From the NCBI RefSeq assembly GCF_038900055.1, contig NZ_JBBMQM010000001.1:2418001-2482000 (forward strand): DNA of 64,000 bases, written 5' to 3'. This DNA is from Henriciella sp. AS95. GTDB taxonomy: Bacteria > Pseudomonadota > Alphaproteobacteria > Caulobacterales > Hyphomonadaceae. The notes beneath the pieces are model-generated. The model did not search any database and had not been told where the DNA came from. It saw only the letters and a list, made by a program, of their open reading frames with translations. The translations under genes were made by a program, and so were the position numbers. How positions within the stretch are numbered: position 1 is the stretch's first letter; each line of letters opens with the position of its first letter. Positions 54,324 to 63,463 of this stretch are shown here, piece after piece.

Positions 54324-54949
54324 GACGGCAACCCTCCGACAAGGCCGCTGATCGTGAGCACGCGGCCATCCTCCAGCGCGATACGCATATCGATCAGATC
54401 CGGTAGAACATTGTCGGGCGGCGCAATACGTCCTTCCCAATAGGCAGACGGCTGGCCATTTCGCCAGAAGACCAGGTCCACCGTTTCAACATGATCGAGC
54501 AGCACGCGGCGGGCGACATTGGTATTCGGGGTCGGGTCGGGGCGAAGGTAGGCTGCCCGCACCAGTTCGCCGTCTTCTGTCAGTTCGTAGCGGATGGTCT
54601 GTAGTCCGCTGCGGGGGATGACACGATTAGGATTGATCCAGCCATTGCGCACAAATCTCAGAAGCGCATCAGTCTGGTTGGTGCGCCCGCCGACAAGACT
54701 TACCGGTTCACCAAACCCGTCTTCAGGGATAGACCCGCGCGCCACCATGGCTTCGAGGTCATCTCGAATGAAGGCCTGCGCGATGTCCAATGTGCGGATC
54801 ACGGCTTCACGGTCTCTGACCTGCTTGCCCGCTTGTGTGGCCCGCAACAACAAATTGCCGCCCGCCACCGCAAGAATGGACAGGATAAACAGGGCCACGA
54901 GCGTTTCGGTGAGGGTGAAACCGGACTGGCTGGATGCCTGGTGCGTCAT
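54320..54949 (-). CDS. gspJ: Type II secretion minor pseudopilin GspJ
   Basis: A 209-residue GspJ. The prepilin cleavage site S-G then F-T-L-T-E near residues 9-14 keeps the glutamate at +5, followed by the hydrophobic helix (T-L-V-A-L-F-I-L-S). The globular domain contains the R-N-G-Q-P-S-A-Y-W-E segment typical of GspJ. It overlaps gspI and gspK by 4 bases. Confidence 0.9.
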   Translation of the reverse strand: MTHQASSQSGFTLTETLVALFILSILAVAGGNLLLRATQAGKQVRDREAVIRTLDIAQAFIRDDLEAMVARGSIPEDGFGEPVSLVGGRTNQTDALLRFVRNGWINPNRVIPRSGLQTIRYELTEDGELVRAAYLRPDPTPNTNVARRVLLDHVETVDLVFWRNGQPSAYWEGRIAPPDNVLPDLIDMRIALEDGRVLTISGLVGGLPS

Positions 54950-55329
54950 GGCTCGACCGCCCTTAATGTTGCCAATCGGGCCAACACCTGCTCGCGGTCG
55001 GATTCGCGCACCTGCACTTCAAGACGCAGGAGGTCTTCACGCTCGGTGGGAAGGATGGTGAGTGACCAGTCGTATTCGCGGCCAAGCTGTTCTTCTCGTC
55101 CATTCTCCTGACCAACCACGAGAGGCGCATTGTCAGCCATCGCCCGCGCGAGAACGTTCTCGGCGGTGGTCCGCGCCAGCAGCCGGGACTCCAGACGCGC
55201 AGTATTGACGACAGCATCTGACGACAGCTGCATGAGCGGCACCGCCGCCAGCGACAGGACGCCCAGAGCGGCGACCGTCTCAACGAGGCTGAAGCCCCGC
55301 TCCGCCTGATGAGCGCGCCTAGCTTTCAT
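54946..55329 (-). CDS. gspI: Type II secretion minor pseudopilin GspI
   Basis: A 127-residue GspI. The ATG at 55329 gives M-K-A-R-R then the prepilin site R-G then F-S-L-V-E, with Glu at +5. A longer start at 55350 would extend it by seven residues. The hydrophobic helix (V-A-A-L-G-V-L-S-L) leads to a short globular domain. It overlaps gspH by 11 bases and gspJ by 4. Confidence 0.88.
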   Translation of the reverse strand: MKARRAHQAERGFSLVETVAALGVLSLAAVPLMQLSSDAVVNTARLESRLLARTTAENVLARAMADNAPLVVGQENGREEQLGREYDWSLTILPTEREDLLRLEVQVRESDREQVLARLATLRAVEP

Positions 55330-55798
55330 TGGCTTCCACCAGGTCGCCATCTTCGGTGAGCTTCAGCGCAAAGGTGAGCGGCCCGGCGCGAAGGTCGAGC
55401 CGCACCGGTTCTGTCACACCGAGGGGGTTGAAGACGATGACGGACGGACCATCACTGCTGCGCCGAGCGCCGCGCTCGCGAACAATCTCGAGTTCAGCAT
55501 TGGGTGGCAGGTCAAACCCCGCTCTGCCTGTCGGCTGCCATTCCGTTCCTGTCCAGCTGACGATGGAGACCCGGTCATCGTGGATCGATACGCCCAGGAC
55601 CTCACCGGTCAGGATTGAACGATCACGGATCGCGCTGATTGTTTGCTGCACCTCGGCAAGCGTTTTTTCGTATGGATCTTCGCGCTCAGGCAGTGTCAGC
55701 ACAGCCACGCCGGTAATCAGGCTCATGATAAATACCACGAGCAACACTTCGACCAGCGTAAACCCGGTCTCGCAGCGGTATGCGGGCGCGTGTTTCAA
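55319..55798 (-). CDS. gspH: Type II secretion minor pseudopilin GspH
   Basis: A 159-residue GspH. The prepilin site T-G then F-T-L-V-E at about 11-17 keeps Glu+5, followed by V-L-L-V-V-F-I-M-S-L. The GspH domain ends with strands typical of the family (S-V-I-V-F-N-P-L-G near residue 120). It lies 3 bases after gspG. Confidence 0.88.
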   Translation of the reverse strand: MKHAPAYRCETGFTLVEVLLVVFIMSLITGVAVLTLPEREDPYEKTLAEVQQTISAIRDRSILTGEVLGVSIHDDRVSIVSWTGTEWQPTGRAGFDLPPNAELEIVRERGARRSSDGPSVIVFNPLGVTEPVRLDLRAGPLTFALKLTEDGDLVEANES

Positions 55799-55801
55799 AC
55801 C

Positions 55802-56251
55802 CTAGTTCCAGTTACCGATGTCGGCATTCTCTTCCTCGCCGCCATCCTGACCGTCCGCGCCAAGCGAGTATAGATCATACGCCTTGTCTGATTTCTCAGC
55901 AGGGCGCTGGTAGACAAATGGACGACCCCATGGGTCGAGCGGCAGCTTCTGAATGTAACCGCCCTTGCGGTACGTGCCTGCGGAATTGGCACCGGCCGGT
56001 TCAGTCACCAGCGCCTCAAGGCCCTGTTGTTCTGTCGGATAGTCATACATGTCGAGGCTATACTGCTCGAGCGCGTTGGTCAGGGCCGCAACATTCGTGC
56101 GCGCCGTCTTTACCTGCGCATCAGTACGGGCACCCAGGACATTGAACAGGACGACTGTCGACAGCAGGCCGATGATGAAGATCACGACCATGATCTCGGT
56201 CAGGGTGAAGCCGGCCTGCTTCGATGGTTTGCGCTTCTTTTTCTGGGTCAT
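55802..56251 (-). CDS. gspG: Type II secretion major pseudopilin GspG
   Basis: A 149-residue major pseudopilin. The lysine-rich leader is cut after Gly14 (K-Q-A-G then F-T-L-T-E-I-M-V-V), with Glu at +5. The conserved calcium-loop region follows: Y-P-T-E-Q-Q-G-L-E-A-L near 73-83, D-P-W-G-R-P-F-V-Y and Y-S-L-G-A-D-G-Q. It lies 15 bases after gspF. Processing needs a prepilin peptidase (GspO), which is not in the window. Confidence 0.95.
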   Translation of the reverse strand: MTQKKKRKPSKQAGFTLTEIMVVIFIIGLLSTVVLFNVLGARTDAQVKTARTNVAALTNALEQYSLDMYDYPTEQQGLEALVTEPAGANSAGTYRKGGYIQKLPLDPWGRPFVYQRPAEKSDKAYDLYSLGADGQDGGEEENADIGNWN

Positions 56252-56266
56252 TCGACGCCTCCTCTT

Positions 56267-57490
56267 CTAGCCAATGGCCAGCGTATTGATCTGTAGAATG
56301 GGTAGCATGATCGATAGCACGATCAGCGCGACAATACCTGCCAGGAACACAATCATCAGCGGCTCGAGCAGGCCGAGCGCGACGGTGGTGGCATTGTCGA
56401 ATTCGTCTTCGAGATAGTCGGCTGCCCGCCCCATCATGCCGGCGAGGTCGCCGCCGCGCTCGCCGCTGGCGACCATATGGATCAGCATTGGCGGGAAAAC
56501 CTGTTCGGTCCGCATCGCACGCGCAAGTGTGGAGCCTTCCTCCACCCGGCGACGGACACTCGAAACGGCCTTGCGGAAGACGGCATTCGACATGGAATTT
56601 CGCGCAGCGCCAAGGCACTCGGGAACCGGTGCACCGCTGGCGGACAATGTCGCGAATGTCCGCGCGAAGGCTGCTGATGAGACGCCGCGTGAAAGCTTGC
56701 CGACAACAGGCAGGGACAGGATGAAGCGATCACGCATTTCGGCCACGGCGGGCACCTGGAACAGGCGCCTGGCGCCCCAACCGGCGGCGATGATCACCAG
56801 GATCAGAACAATGCCCCAGCGTCGCAAGAAGGCTGAAATTGCGATCACGGCCTCCGTCAGCCATGGCAGGTCCTGGCCGAGCGTGTCGAATTGCTCAACG
56901 ATGGCGGGGACCACGAAGACCATGAGCAGCGTCACCACGACCAGCGCGATGACGCTCAGCACGATCGGGTAAATCAGCGCCGAGAGGATCTTGTTCTTCA
57001 TCTTGCGTGATTTTTCGAGGTGCGTGGCAAGACGCTCCAGCACTTCGTCGAGCTTGCTCGAGGCCTGTCCAGACGAGACCACGGCGCGATAGAAAGCCGG
57101 AAAGGCTTTCGGGGCACCATTCAAGGCCTCAGAGACCGAATAGCCATCCGTAATCGATGAACGAACGCCCATGAACACTTTGCGGGTCGCCGGCTTTTCC
57201 GCTTCGGCGGCAACTGAACCGATGGCTTCCTCAACCGGCGTGCCTGCCTTGACCAGAAGGGCGAGTTGGCGCGTCGCGACGACAAGATCACCGCCCGACA
57301 AGCGCTGATCATGTCCGGTCACGCCGTCTTTGGCTTTGGCCTTGCGACTTTCGCTGACATCGAGCGGCGAGAGCTGGCGCAAGCGCAGCTCTTTGCGTGC
57401 CGCACGCGCTGAGTCGGCGGTTATGACGCCGGACGTGCGCTTTCCATCCGCGCCGATGGCCTGATAATCATAGACCGCCACTGCGCTCAT
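56267..57490 (-). CDS. gspF: Type II secretion inner-membrane platform protein GspF
   Basis: A 407-residue polytopic protein with two repeated GspF domains. Each ends in a membrane stretch (V-I-A-L-V-V-V-T-L-L-M-V-F near 180, F-L-A-G-I-V-A-L-I-V-L-S near 380). The T-R-Q-L-A-L-L-V-K-A-G-T-P motif near 72-84 is the first repeat and F-A-R-T-F-A-T-L-S-A-S-G the second. It overlaps gspE by 23 bases. Confidence 0.95.
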   Translation of the reverse strand: MSAVAVYDYQAIGADGKRTSGVITADSARAARKELRLRQLSPLDVSESRKAKAKDGVTGHDQRLSGGDLVVATRQLALLVKAGTPVEEAIGSVAAEAEKPATRKVFMGVRSSITDGYSVSEALNGAPKAFPAFYRAVVSSGQASSKLDEVLERLATHLEKSRKMKNKILSALIYPIVLSVIALVVVTLLMVFVVPAIVEQFDTLGQDLPWLTEAVIAISAFLRRWGIVLILVIIAAGWGARRLFQVPAVAEMRDRFILSLPVVGKLSRGVSSAAFARTFATLSASGAPVPECLGAARNSMSNAVFRKAVSSVRRRVEEGSTLARAMRTEQVFPPMLIHMVASGERGGDLAGMMGRAADYLEDEFDNATTVALGLLEPLMIVFLAGIVALIVLSIMLPILQINTLAIG

Positions 57491-58973
57491 CCTCCTTGCG
57501 GCAGACGCGCAACACCTCTTCGACGCTCGTCTCCCCTGCGGTCACGTAACGCCGAGCATTGCGGAACAGGCTGTCATGACCTGCAAAGGCGTGGCGCTCC
57601 AGAGCATCTTCGGACGCATCGTCGCGAATGAGCTGACGCAAGTCCTGATCGACGAGGAGAAGTTCATAAACGCCGAGACGGCCTTCATAGCCGGTTTGCG
57701 AGCAGCTCATACATCCGGCTGGCCGAAAGAAGGTATGAGCTTCATGTTCCGGTATGCCGAACATCGCCTTCTCATCAGCGGTCGCTTCGTGCGGGGAACG
57801 GCAATGGTGGCACAACCGACGCACCAGACGCTGGGCAAGCACGGCGCGCATGGTTGCCGCCAGAACGTAAGGCTCGATCCCCATATCCCTCAGGCGCTGG
57901 ATCGCGCCCGCCGCACTGTTGGTATGCACCGTGGACAGCACTGGGCGGCCAGTTGACGCGAACTCAAACGCGACTTTTGCTGTCTCCAGATCGCGGATCT
58001 CACCGACCATGACGACATCAGGATCGTGGCGGAGAATAGCCCGGAGCGTCGCCGCGAAGGTCAAACCGACCTTATGATGCATCTGCGTCTGGCTAATGCC
58101 TTCCAGGCCATACTCGATTGGATCTTCAAGCGTCATGACATTGCGCTGACCATTGTTCAGCACAGAGAGCGCTGAATAGAGCGTCGTCGTCTTGCCGGAG
58201 CCGGTTGGCCCCGTGACGAGCGTAATGCCGTTGGGTTGAGCGAGAACGGATCGGAAGCGCGTCAGCGTCTCTTCATCCATGCCGAGCTCATTGAGGCTCA
58301 GCAAGGCGTTGCGCGTATCCAGCAGCCTCATAGTGACACGTTCGCCGTACCGGGATGGCAAAGTCGAAACGCGGACATCGATCGAGCGCCCGCCAATCGA
58401 CAGAGAGATACGCCCGTCCTGCGGAATGCGTTTTTCGGCGATATCGAGCCGCGCCATGACCTTGACGCGGCTGGTGAGCGGCGCTGCCAACCGGCGGGTT
58501 GGCGTCAGGACTTCCTGCAACACGCCATCGATCCGGTAACGAACCGACAGATTGTCCTCATGCGGCTCGATGTGGATATCGGACGCCCTGCGTTTCACCG
58601 CTTCATAGATCAAACCATTGATCAGCCGGACCACGGGCGCGTCATCGTCCCCGTCAAGAAGGTCGGCCGTTTGCGGAATATCGTCGATAAGCGAGTGAAG
58701 ATCGCCCTGCCCGTCCATGGCCGCTTCGGTTTCGCCGCCATCGACCGCGCTGCGCGCGTAGTGTTCGGAAAGTTCGCGCTCAAAACGCTGAGCATCAAGA
58801 TGCTGGAAGCGGAGCGGCCGTCCCAGGGCGCGGCGGGCTTCGATGATGGATTGAGGAGCGGCACCCGCGCGCACGCCGAGCTCAATCGTCTCTTCGTCGT
58901 CAGACAACACCACGAGGCCTTTGTCGCGGGCAAAGGCGTATGTCAGTGTGCGATGTCCGGCGATTTCACTCAT
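57468..58973 (-). CDS. gspE: Type II secretion ATPase GspE
   Basis: A 501-residue cytoplasmic secretion ATPase. The ATG at 58973 replaces an upstream TTG at 58979. The Walker A is G-P-T-G-S-G-K-T-T-T near residue 256, the Asp box and Walker B follow (M-V-G-E-I-R-D), and the zinc motif is C-H-H-C then C-M-S-C near 395-430. It powers pseudopilus assembly. It starts 28 bases after the gspD stop and overlaps gspF by 23. Confidence 0.96.
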   Translation of the reverse strand: MSEIAGHRTLTYAFARDKGLVVLSDDEETIELGVRAGAAPQSIIEARRALGRPLRFQHLDAQRFERELSEHYARSAVDGGETEAAMDGQGDLHSLIDDIPQTADLLDGDDDAPVVRLINGLIYEAVKRRASDIHIEPHEDNLSVRYRIDGVLQEVLTPTRRLAAPLTSRVKVMARLDIAEKRIPQDGRISLSIGGRSIDVRVSTLPSRYGERVTMRLLDTRNALLSLNELGMDEETLTRFRSVLAQPNGITLVTGPTGSGKTTTLYSALSVLNNGQRNVMTLEDPIEYGLEGISQTQMHHKVGLTFAATLRAILRHDPDVVMVGEIRDLETAKVAFEFASTGRPVLSTVHTNSAAGAIQRLRDMGIEPYVLAATMRAVLAQRLVRRLCHHCRSPHEATADEKAMFGIPEHEAHTFFRPAGCMSCSQTGYEGRLGVYELLLVDQDLRQLIRDDASEDALERHAFAGHDSLFRNARRYVTAGETSVEEVLRVCRKEDERSGGL

Positions 58974-59001
58974 ACACAATTGGCCTGGCTATGATTGGCG
59001 C

Positions 59002-60951
59002 TTACTCGGACGGCTCCGTGACAGGAACGGGCCCCGTCAGGACTTCGCCCAGAAATTCATCCATGCCAACGCCGACCCTGTTGTCGCGCAGCAAGTCCTG
59101 AGCGCGCAGATAGTTGTAACTACGCGCCGTCACGCGAGATGCATCGTCACGATCCCTGACAATCGTTGGCTTGATGAAGATCATCAGATTGGTTCGCGTA
59201 TTCGCCCGCCCTTCGGACTTGAACAGATTACCCGCCACCGGGATATCTGCCAGCAGCGGAACTTTTGAATTCACTTTCGAATCTGTCTGCTCAATCAAGC
59301 CGCCAAGAACGATGATCTCGCCGTCATCGGCCAGCAGGCTGGTCGAGAACTCGCGCGTGTTCAAGATGAGGTCCGGAGACGATCCACCAATAAAATCGGC
59401 CACATTGGACACCTCCTGATAGATATCGAGGCGGATGGTGTCGTCGGAGGAGATGCGCGGTGTCACCTCGAGCTTCACGCCGACCTGTTTGCGCTGAACC
59501 GTCCGGAACGGGTTGGAATTGGCGTCGCCCAGCACTTCGCCAGAAGTCAGCGGAACATCCTGGCCGACAAGCAAGGATGACGTTCCATTGTCCAGCGTCA
59601 TGTTGAAAGGTTTGGAAAGGACGCGGGAATTAGTGTCCTGTTCGACCGCGTTGATGATGGCACCAAACAGCGTGTCTCCATCCTGGCCGCCAATGCCAAG
59701 CAGCGAACCGTTCACACCCAGAAGCGAGCTGATCGCAGCGTTGGTGAAAGGGCTACCATTAGAGCCGCCGGGCAGGTCACCATCGGTCAGGATGGCGCCG
59801 GCCAGCGCCAGCAGATTGGGGGCCGAACGGGTGAAGTTGGTGCTGGCAAATGGTGTCGTGGAATCGCCCGTACCAGACAGCAGGAACTGAACGCCAAGCT
59901 CTCGGGCCGTGTCGTCGGACATTTCGACAATAATCGCTTCGACCAGCACCTGCGCGCGGCGCTTATCGAGCGCTTCGACCACTCGCTCCATCGCCAGAAG
60001 TGTGTCCGGAGTTGCACTGATGATCAGAGAATTCGACTCCGGGTGATGCGCGATTGTCGCGGTCGGCACGCCGCCCTCCGCCGGTCCGCGCTGCTCAGCC
60101 ATCGTCGCAGCGATCTTCTCGAGAATCGGGACGATCTCTTCGGCATTGGAATTGTTGAGCTCGATCACCCGCAGATTGTCCCGGGTCGGCTCAGCCTGGT
60201 CCAGCTCCTGGGCGATCTGGATCGACCGGGCCACCATGGTGGCGTCTCCGCGGACGATAATGGAATTGCTCGTTGGCGACGAAGAGACTTCGAAATTCTT
60301 GACGGCCTCTCCATCTCGCGTGCCGAGCAGACTCTTGAGGATTTCCGCCATCTCCTTGGACGGCACGCTTTTCAGGGCGAGGGACTGAACTTCGGTCCGG
60401 TCATCCGCGTCCAGCTGGTCAACGATACTACGAATGCGGGGCATATTGGACGCGTAATCCACCACCACGACGGAGTTCGACCGCGTATTGGCCACCACCT
60501 GACCTTGCGCATCGACGATTGGTTTAATCATCTGAGCGGCCTCGACCGCACCGAATGTGTCGAACCTGAAAACCTCAGTGATAAAAGTATTCGGCCCAGC
60601 GTTCACCGTTCCCGCTTCTCCTACAGCCAGCTGCTCTGGCACCACGCGGTAGACGCCCTTGCCTGCCGGAATGGCAGCGAAGCCGTGAACACGAAGCGTC
60701 GACAGGAAAACCTGAAACACCTCCTCCGTCGTCATGGGTGACTGAGACAATACCGTCACGCGCGTGCGCGCGACATCGGGGTGAAGGATAAACGTATAGC
60801 CTGTGATGATGGAGACATCGTCGATCAGCGCTGTGATCTCCACGTCGTCCAGACTGAGCACATGGCGCGCGGCCTGCGGCGACTGCATTTCGGCTGTAGC
60901 GAATGGTGCAGACAGGGCAGCGACGGCGCAAGCGGTGAGGAGCGTCTTCAT
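59002..60951 (-). CDS. gspD: Type II secretion secretin GspD
   Basis: A 649-residue outer-membrane secretin. The ATG at 60951 begins a signal peptide (M-K-T-L-L-T-A then A-T-A-E). N-terminal N0-N3 domains hold repeated K-S-V-P-S-K-E-M-A-E-I-L-type motifs, and the secretin domain includes L-V-G-Q-D-V-P-L-T-S-G near 500 and V-P-L-L-A-D-I-P-V-A-G-N-L-F near 590. The S-domain pilotin site is not obvious. It lies 7 bases after gspC. Confidence 0.95.
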   Translation of the reverse strand: MKTLLTACAVAALSAPFATAEMQSPQAARHVLSLDDVEITALIDDVSIITGYTFILHPDVARTRVTVLSQSPMTTEEVFQVFLSTLRVHGFAAIPAGKGVYRVVPEQLAVGEAGTVNAGPNTFITEVFRFDTFGAVEAAQMIKPIVDAQGQVVANTRSNSVVVVDYASNMPRIRSIVDQLDADDRTEVQSLALKSVPSKEMAEILKSLLGTRDGEAVKNFEVSSSPTSNSIIVRGDATMVARSIQIAQELDQAEPTRDNLRVIELNNSNAEEIVPILEKIAATMAEQRGPAEGGVPTATIAHHPESNSLIISATPDTLLAMERVVEALDKRRAQVLVEAIIVEMSDDTARELGVQFLLSGTGDSTTPFASTNFTRSAPNLLALAGAILTDGDLPGGSNGSPFTNAAISSLLGVNGSLLGIGGQDGDTLFGAIINAVEQDTNSRVLSKPFNMTLDNGTSSLLVGQDVPLTSGEVLGDANSNPFRTVQRKQVGVKLEVTPRISSDDTIRLDIYQEVSNVADFIGGSSPDLILNTREFSTSLLADDGEIIVLGGLIEQTDSKVNSKVPLLADIPVAGNLFKSEGRANTRTNLMIFIKPTIVRDRDDASRVTARSYNYLRAQDLLRDNRVGVGMDEFLGEVLTGPVPVTEPSE

Positions 60952-60958
60952 GTGTGTC

Positions 60959-61840
60959 TCAATCAATCTCAAAGTTGATATCCAGCGAGCGGCGTTCGCC
61001 ATTCCGGATAATAGTCACATTAACCCGAGGTGTATTCAGAAAACGGCTTGTCAGCGCAGCCGGGTCAAGCTGGCTGAGATCGGAGCCATTGATCTCGACC
61101 AATCGGTCGCCAGGCTGGAGCCCGGCCGACTGCATCAAGGAGGCGTCGCCGCGCGGGCGCAGGACAAACCCGCTGATCTGACCGGACGAGCCGGTCTCGG
61201 GCACAGCGTCGATGCCAGCCATAAGGGTCGCTGCTCTTACACCCGGTGTATAATTCGCCGGAGCGTCTGTCCTGACGCGGTTAGCCTCGGATCGCGTGGT
61301 CGATCCATCCCCGATCACCGACAGCCCGGAATCGCGACCGCTGCGCATCAGGGTTTCTTCAGCGCCATTGCGGGAGATGATCACACGATCTGAAAGGATA
61401 CGTTCCAGGACCACGCCGTTGATAATGTCATCGCCGAGCTCGTATCGCGTCGTCTCGCCGTTCGGCGTCACGATCGTCGCCGACCCGCCAGCGTCTCCGG
61501 TCGACATGAACAGCGCCACCAGCTTCAGGTTCAATTGTGTTTCAGGCGCATCCGGGACAATCTCAATGGCTGCGCCTGTGGCTTCAAACGGGTTGGTCGT
61601 CATCAGCAGGCTGAGATCTGCGCGCGCCGCGCTATCAGCGGACTGCCCAATCGGGGATGGCAGCGGACGCGGTTGCAATGGCGAAACAGCAGGCCCGGGC
61701 GCCAAGATGAGCCAGGTGATCTTTGCAACAAGATAAGCAATGGCAATGAGAAGCAAAAACTCCATAGCGACGCGCGCGGCTTCAAGGAAGCGCGGCATCC
61801 ACTGTGGCAGCGTCAATTTTCCCTCTGTCACCATCACCAC
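60959..61840 (-). CDS. gspC: Type II secretion protein GspC
   Basis: A 293-residue bridge protein: one membrane helix near 25-47 (F-L-L-L-I-A-I-A-Y-L-V), a proline-rich linker, the HR domain that binds the secretin (near 95-165, Y-E-L-G-D-D-I-I-N-G-V-V-L), and a C-terminal PDZ domain (L-Q-P-G-D-R-L-V-E-I-N-G near 243-254). It is the first gene of the operon; its true start could also be an in-frame ATG at 61834 or a later TTG/ATG near 61816-61798. Confidence 0.88.
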   Translation of the reverse strand: MVMVTEGKLTLPQWMPRFLEAARVAMEFLLLIAIAYLVAKITWLILAPGPAVSPLQPRPLPSPIGQSADSAARADLSLLMTTNPFEATGAAIEIVPDAPETQLNLKLVALFMSTGDAGGSATIVTPNGETTRYELGDDIINGVVLERILSDRVIISRNGAEETLMRSGRDSGLSVIGDGSTTRSEANRVRTDAPANYTPGVRAATLMAGIDAVPETGSSGQISGFVLRPRGDASLMQSAGLQPGDRLVEINGSDLSQLDPAALTSRFLNTPRVNVTIIRNGERRSLDINFEID

Positions 61841-62060
61841 TTTCGCGGTCTCATCAGAACGCGCACAATCGCGCCCCGCTGTACCGGCTTATCATTCCAC
61901 TCCCAACAGATACGACCGCAGCGCGCTATCGGGTGCTCCCCAATGTCTGGAATAGCATTTGTTCAAAAGTGTAACAGGCTTAAAGCCCGTTCTCGCCTCT
62001 TTATGCGAAGTCGATGACGTTTTTCTGACAGGCGCTGCAGACAGCAATGGAAGGAAAATG

Positions 62061-62136
62061 TGGTGCCGGCACCAGGACTTGAACCCGGGACCCCCTGATT
62101 ACAAATCAGGTGCTCTACCAGCTGAGCTATACCGGC
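62061..62136 (-). tRNA. tRNA-Thr (TGT)
   Basis: A 76-base minus-strand cloverleaf with acceptor stem GCCGGTA/TGCCGGC, anticodon TGT in TTTGTAA, a GGTTCAAGT T arm and encoded CCA. The 220-base gap between it and gspC (61841-62060) holds no other recognised feature apart from the gsp promoter. Confidence 0.96.
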
Positions 62137-62278
62137 CGACGTCTGCCCTTTAGTCTGTCAAAAGCGGCAGGGCAAGATTCCTTTGTAAGATCACCTGTTC
62201 GCCACAAAGTTCAACTTTTTGGGCACCTTTTTGCCAAAGCTGCGTTGTTTCATCACTGTGCAAGAAGGAGCACTAGAG

Positions 62279-62734
62279 ATGAAGAAGACGATTTTTGCTA
62301 CTGCCACCGCCATGGCCTGCCTGGTCGCCCCTGCTTTCGCAGATGATGCGCTGCCAGCGCCGCCAACCGAACCCTATTACGCCCCTGAAGTGCGCACCTG
62401 CGACACTGTCGAACTCGATGTCTATTTCGAGCCAGGCACTGCCGAGTTGACCAGCTTTGCCCGCGACGCCATTCGCGAAGTGCGTGAACAGATGTCAGGC
62501 TGCGCCGTCCTCAATATCGACGCGACGTCGAAGGCTGGCGATGCAACCACCGAGGCGACGAAACTGTCGCTCGCTGAAGCCCGCCGCATGACCGTCATGA
62601 GCGAACTTCGCGCACACGGCATCCAATCGGCCAAGACCAATCTGAAAACTGACGTGTCGGCTGAAGCCTCGAACGCCGTCATGGCGCGCGATGTGAAACT
62701 CAAAATGGACACTGAAGTCGCCGTCGTCGGCTAG
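62279..62734 (+). CDS. Small secreted protein with OmpA-like fold traces
   Basis: A 151-residue exported protein. The ATG at 62279 has AAGGAG nine bases before it and starts a signal peptide ending A-F-A near residue 20. The mature part begins with a cysteine pair region (R-T-C-D-T then S-G-C-A-V) and reads V-Y-F-E-P-G-T-A-E-L-T, then S-L-A-E-A-R-R-M-T-V-M near 101-111. This resembles the OmpA C-terminal fold, where V-x-F-x-x-x-x-A and L-S-x-x-R-A are conserved, but the peptidoglycan-binding D and R residues are not clearly kept. Function unknown. Confidence 0.6.
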   Translation: MKKTIFATATAMACLVAPAFADDALPAPPTEPYYAPEVRTCDTVELDVYFEPGTAELTSFARDAIREVREQMSGCAVLNIDATSKAGDATTEATKLSLAEARRMTVMSELRAHGIQSAKTNLKTDVSAEASNAVMARDVKLKMDTEVAVVG

Positions 62735-62757
62735 ACTTCTGCACAGTCCAGAGTTCC

Positions 62758-62789
62758 GAACCCCGAACGGCTCATGCCATTCGGGGTTC
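62758..62789 (+). terminator. Stem-loop terminator after the secreted protein
   Basis: A perfect 10-base inverted repeat (GAACCCCGAA and TTCGGGGTTC) with a 12-base centre, 24 bases past the stop. The T tail is weak (ATTCATATT), so efficiency is uncertain. Confidence 0.6.
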
Positions 62790-62853
62790 ATTCATATTGA
62801 TCGTGCATATTGAGGCTTAGTTTGCATGAAAGTCGCCACACGGGAGCATTGTC

Positions 62854-63345
62854 ATGTCCTTCACGCCTCCATTCAGCCGGACCGCATTTGTCCTAATTTT
62901 GCTGGCAGCACCCGCCATGATGGCTGCGGCACAAGGCGACAAGCGAATTGAAACAAAAGACGAAGTGCAATTGGCAAAACCAGGCATGTCCAAAGTAGAG
63001 ACGGGAAAGACGTCGGCTATCGTTTCCGATCAGAGCAAGTTAGCCGATCCAGCCAAACGCACTCTCGTGACGCCCTCCCAAAAAGGGAAGCTGAAAACTC
63101 CCGACCAATCCAAACTAACAAAACCTGGCAAGAGCAATTTGGCCGTCACAGGCGGCAAAGTCACATTTGAGGATCAGACGGAGTTTAGCGAGTCGCGCTC
63201 TTCTCAAGGATTTTCCACGTCCGACCGATCCGTTTTGGCGACGGAAAACAGCCGCGTCGGTGTGACAGGCGGCGCGTTCAGTGCCTCCGATTCATCCGAG
63301 GTGTCGACCAGCGACCAGAGTACAATCGGCGTCGAGGACGAGTGA
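62854..63345 (+). CDS. Secreted low-complexity repeat protein
   Basis: A 163-residue exported protein of no known family. A hydrophobic leader ends near A-A-A-Q (residue 28). The mature part is polar, rich in S, T, D, K and G, with no Cys or Trp. It carries a loose repeat of S/T/P-D-Q/R/S-S-x-L/V/I (S-D-Q-S-K-L, P-D-Q-S-K-L, S-D-R-S-V-L, S-D-S-S-E-V, S-D-Q-S-T-I), with two V-T-G-G units. This suggests an extended or beta-solenoid-like structure, perhaps surface exposed. GGGAG precedes the ATG. Confidence 0.6.
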   Translation: MSFTPPFSRTAFVLILLAAPAMMAAAQGDKRIETKDEVQLAKPGMSKVETGKTSAIVSDQSKLADPAKRTLVTPSQKGKLKTPDQSKLTKPGKSNLAVTGGKVTFEDQTEFSESRSSQGFSTSDRSVLATENSRVGVTGGAFSASDSSEVSTSDQSTIGVEDE

Positions 63346-63436
63346 GGCGCTTGCGGCTGCGAGGATTGAAACTCCTGATTGCCTGAACGCTGCTAGCCCG
63401 TTTGATTTTCAAATTGCGGCGCAATGAGTTGGCCGC

Positions 63437-63456
63437 AGACCGCAGGGTCTTTTTTA
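63437..63456 (+). terminator. Short T-tailed terminator
   Basis: A 5-base stem (AGACC and GGTCT) with a 4-base loop, followed by six T residues. It lies between the repeat-protein gene and the convergent DUF1761 gene. Confidence 0.6.
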
Positions 63457-63463
63457 TGCCTTT

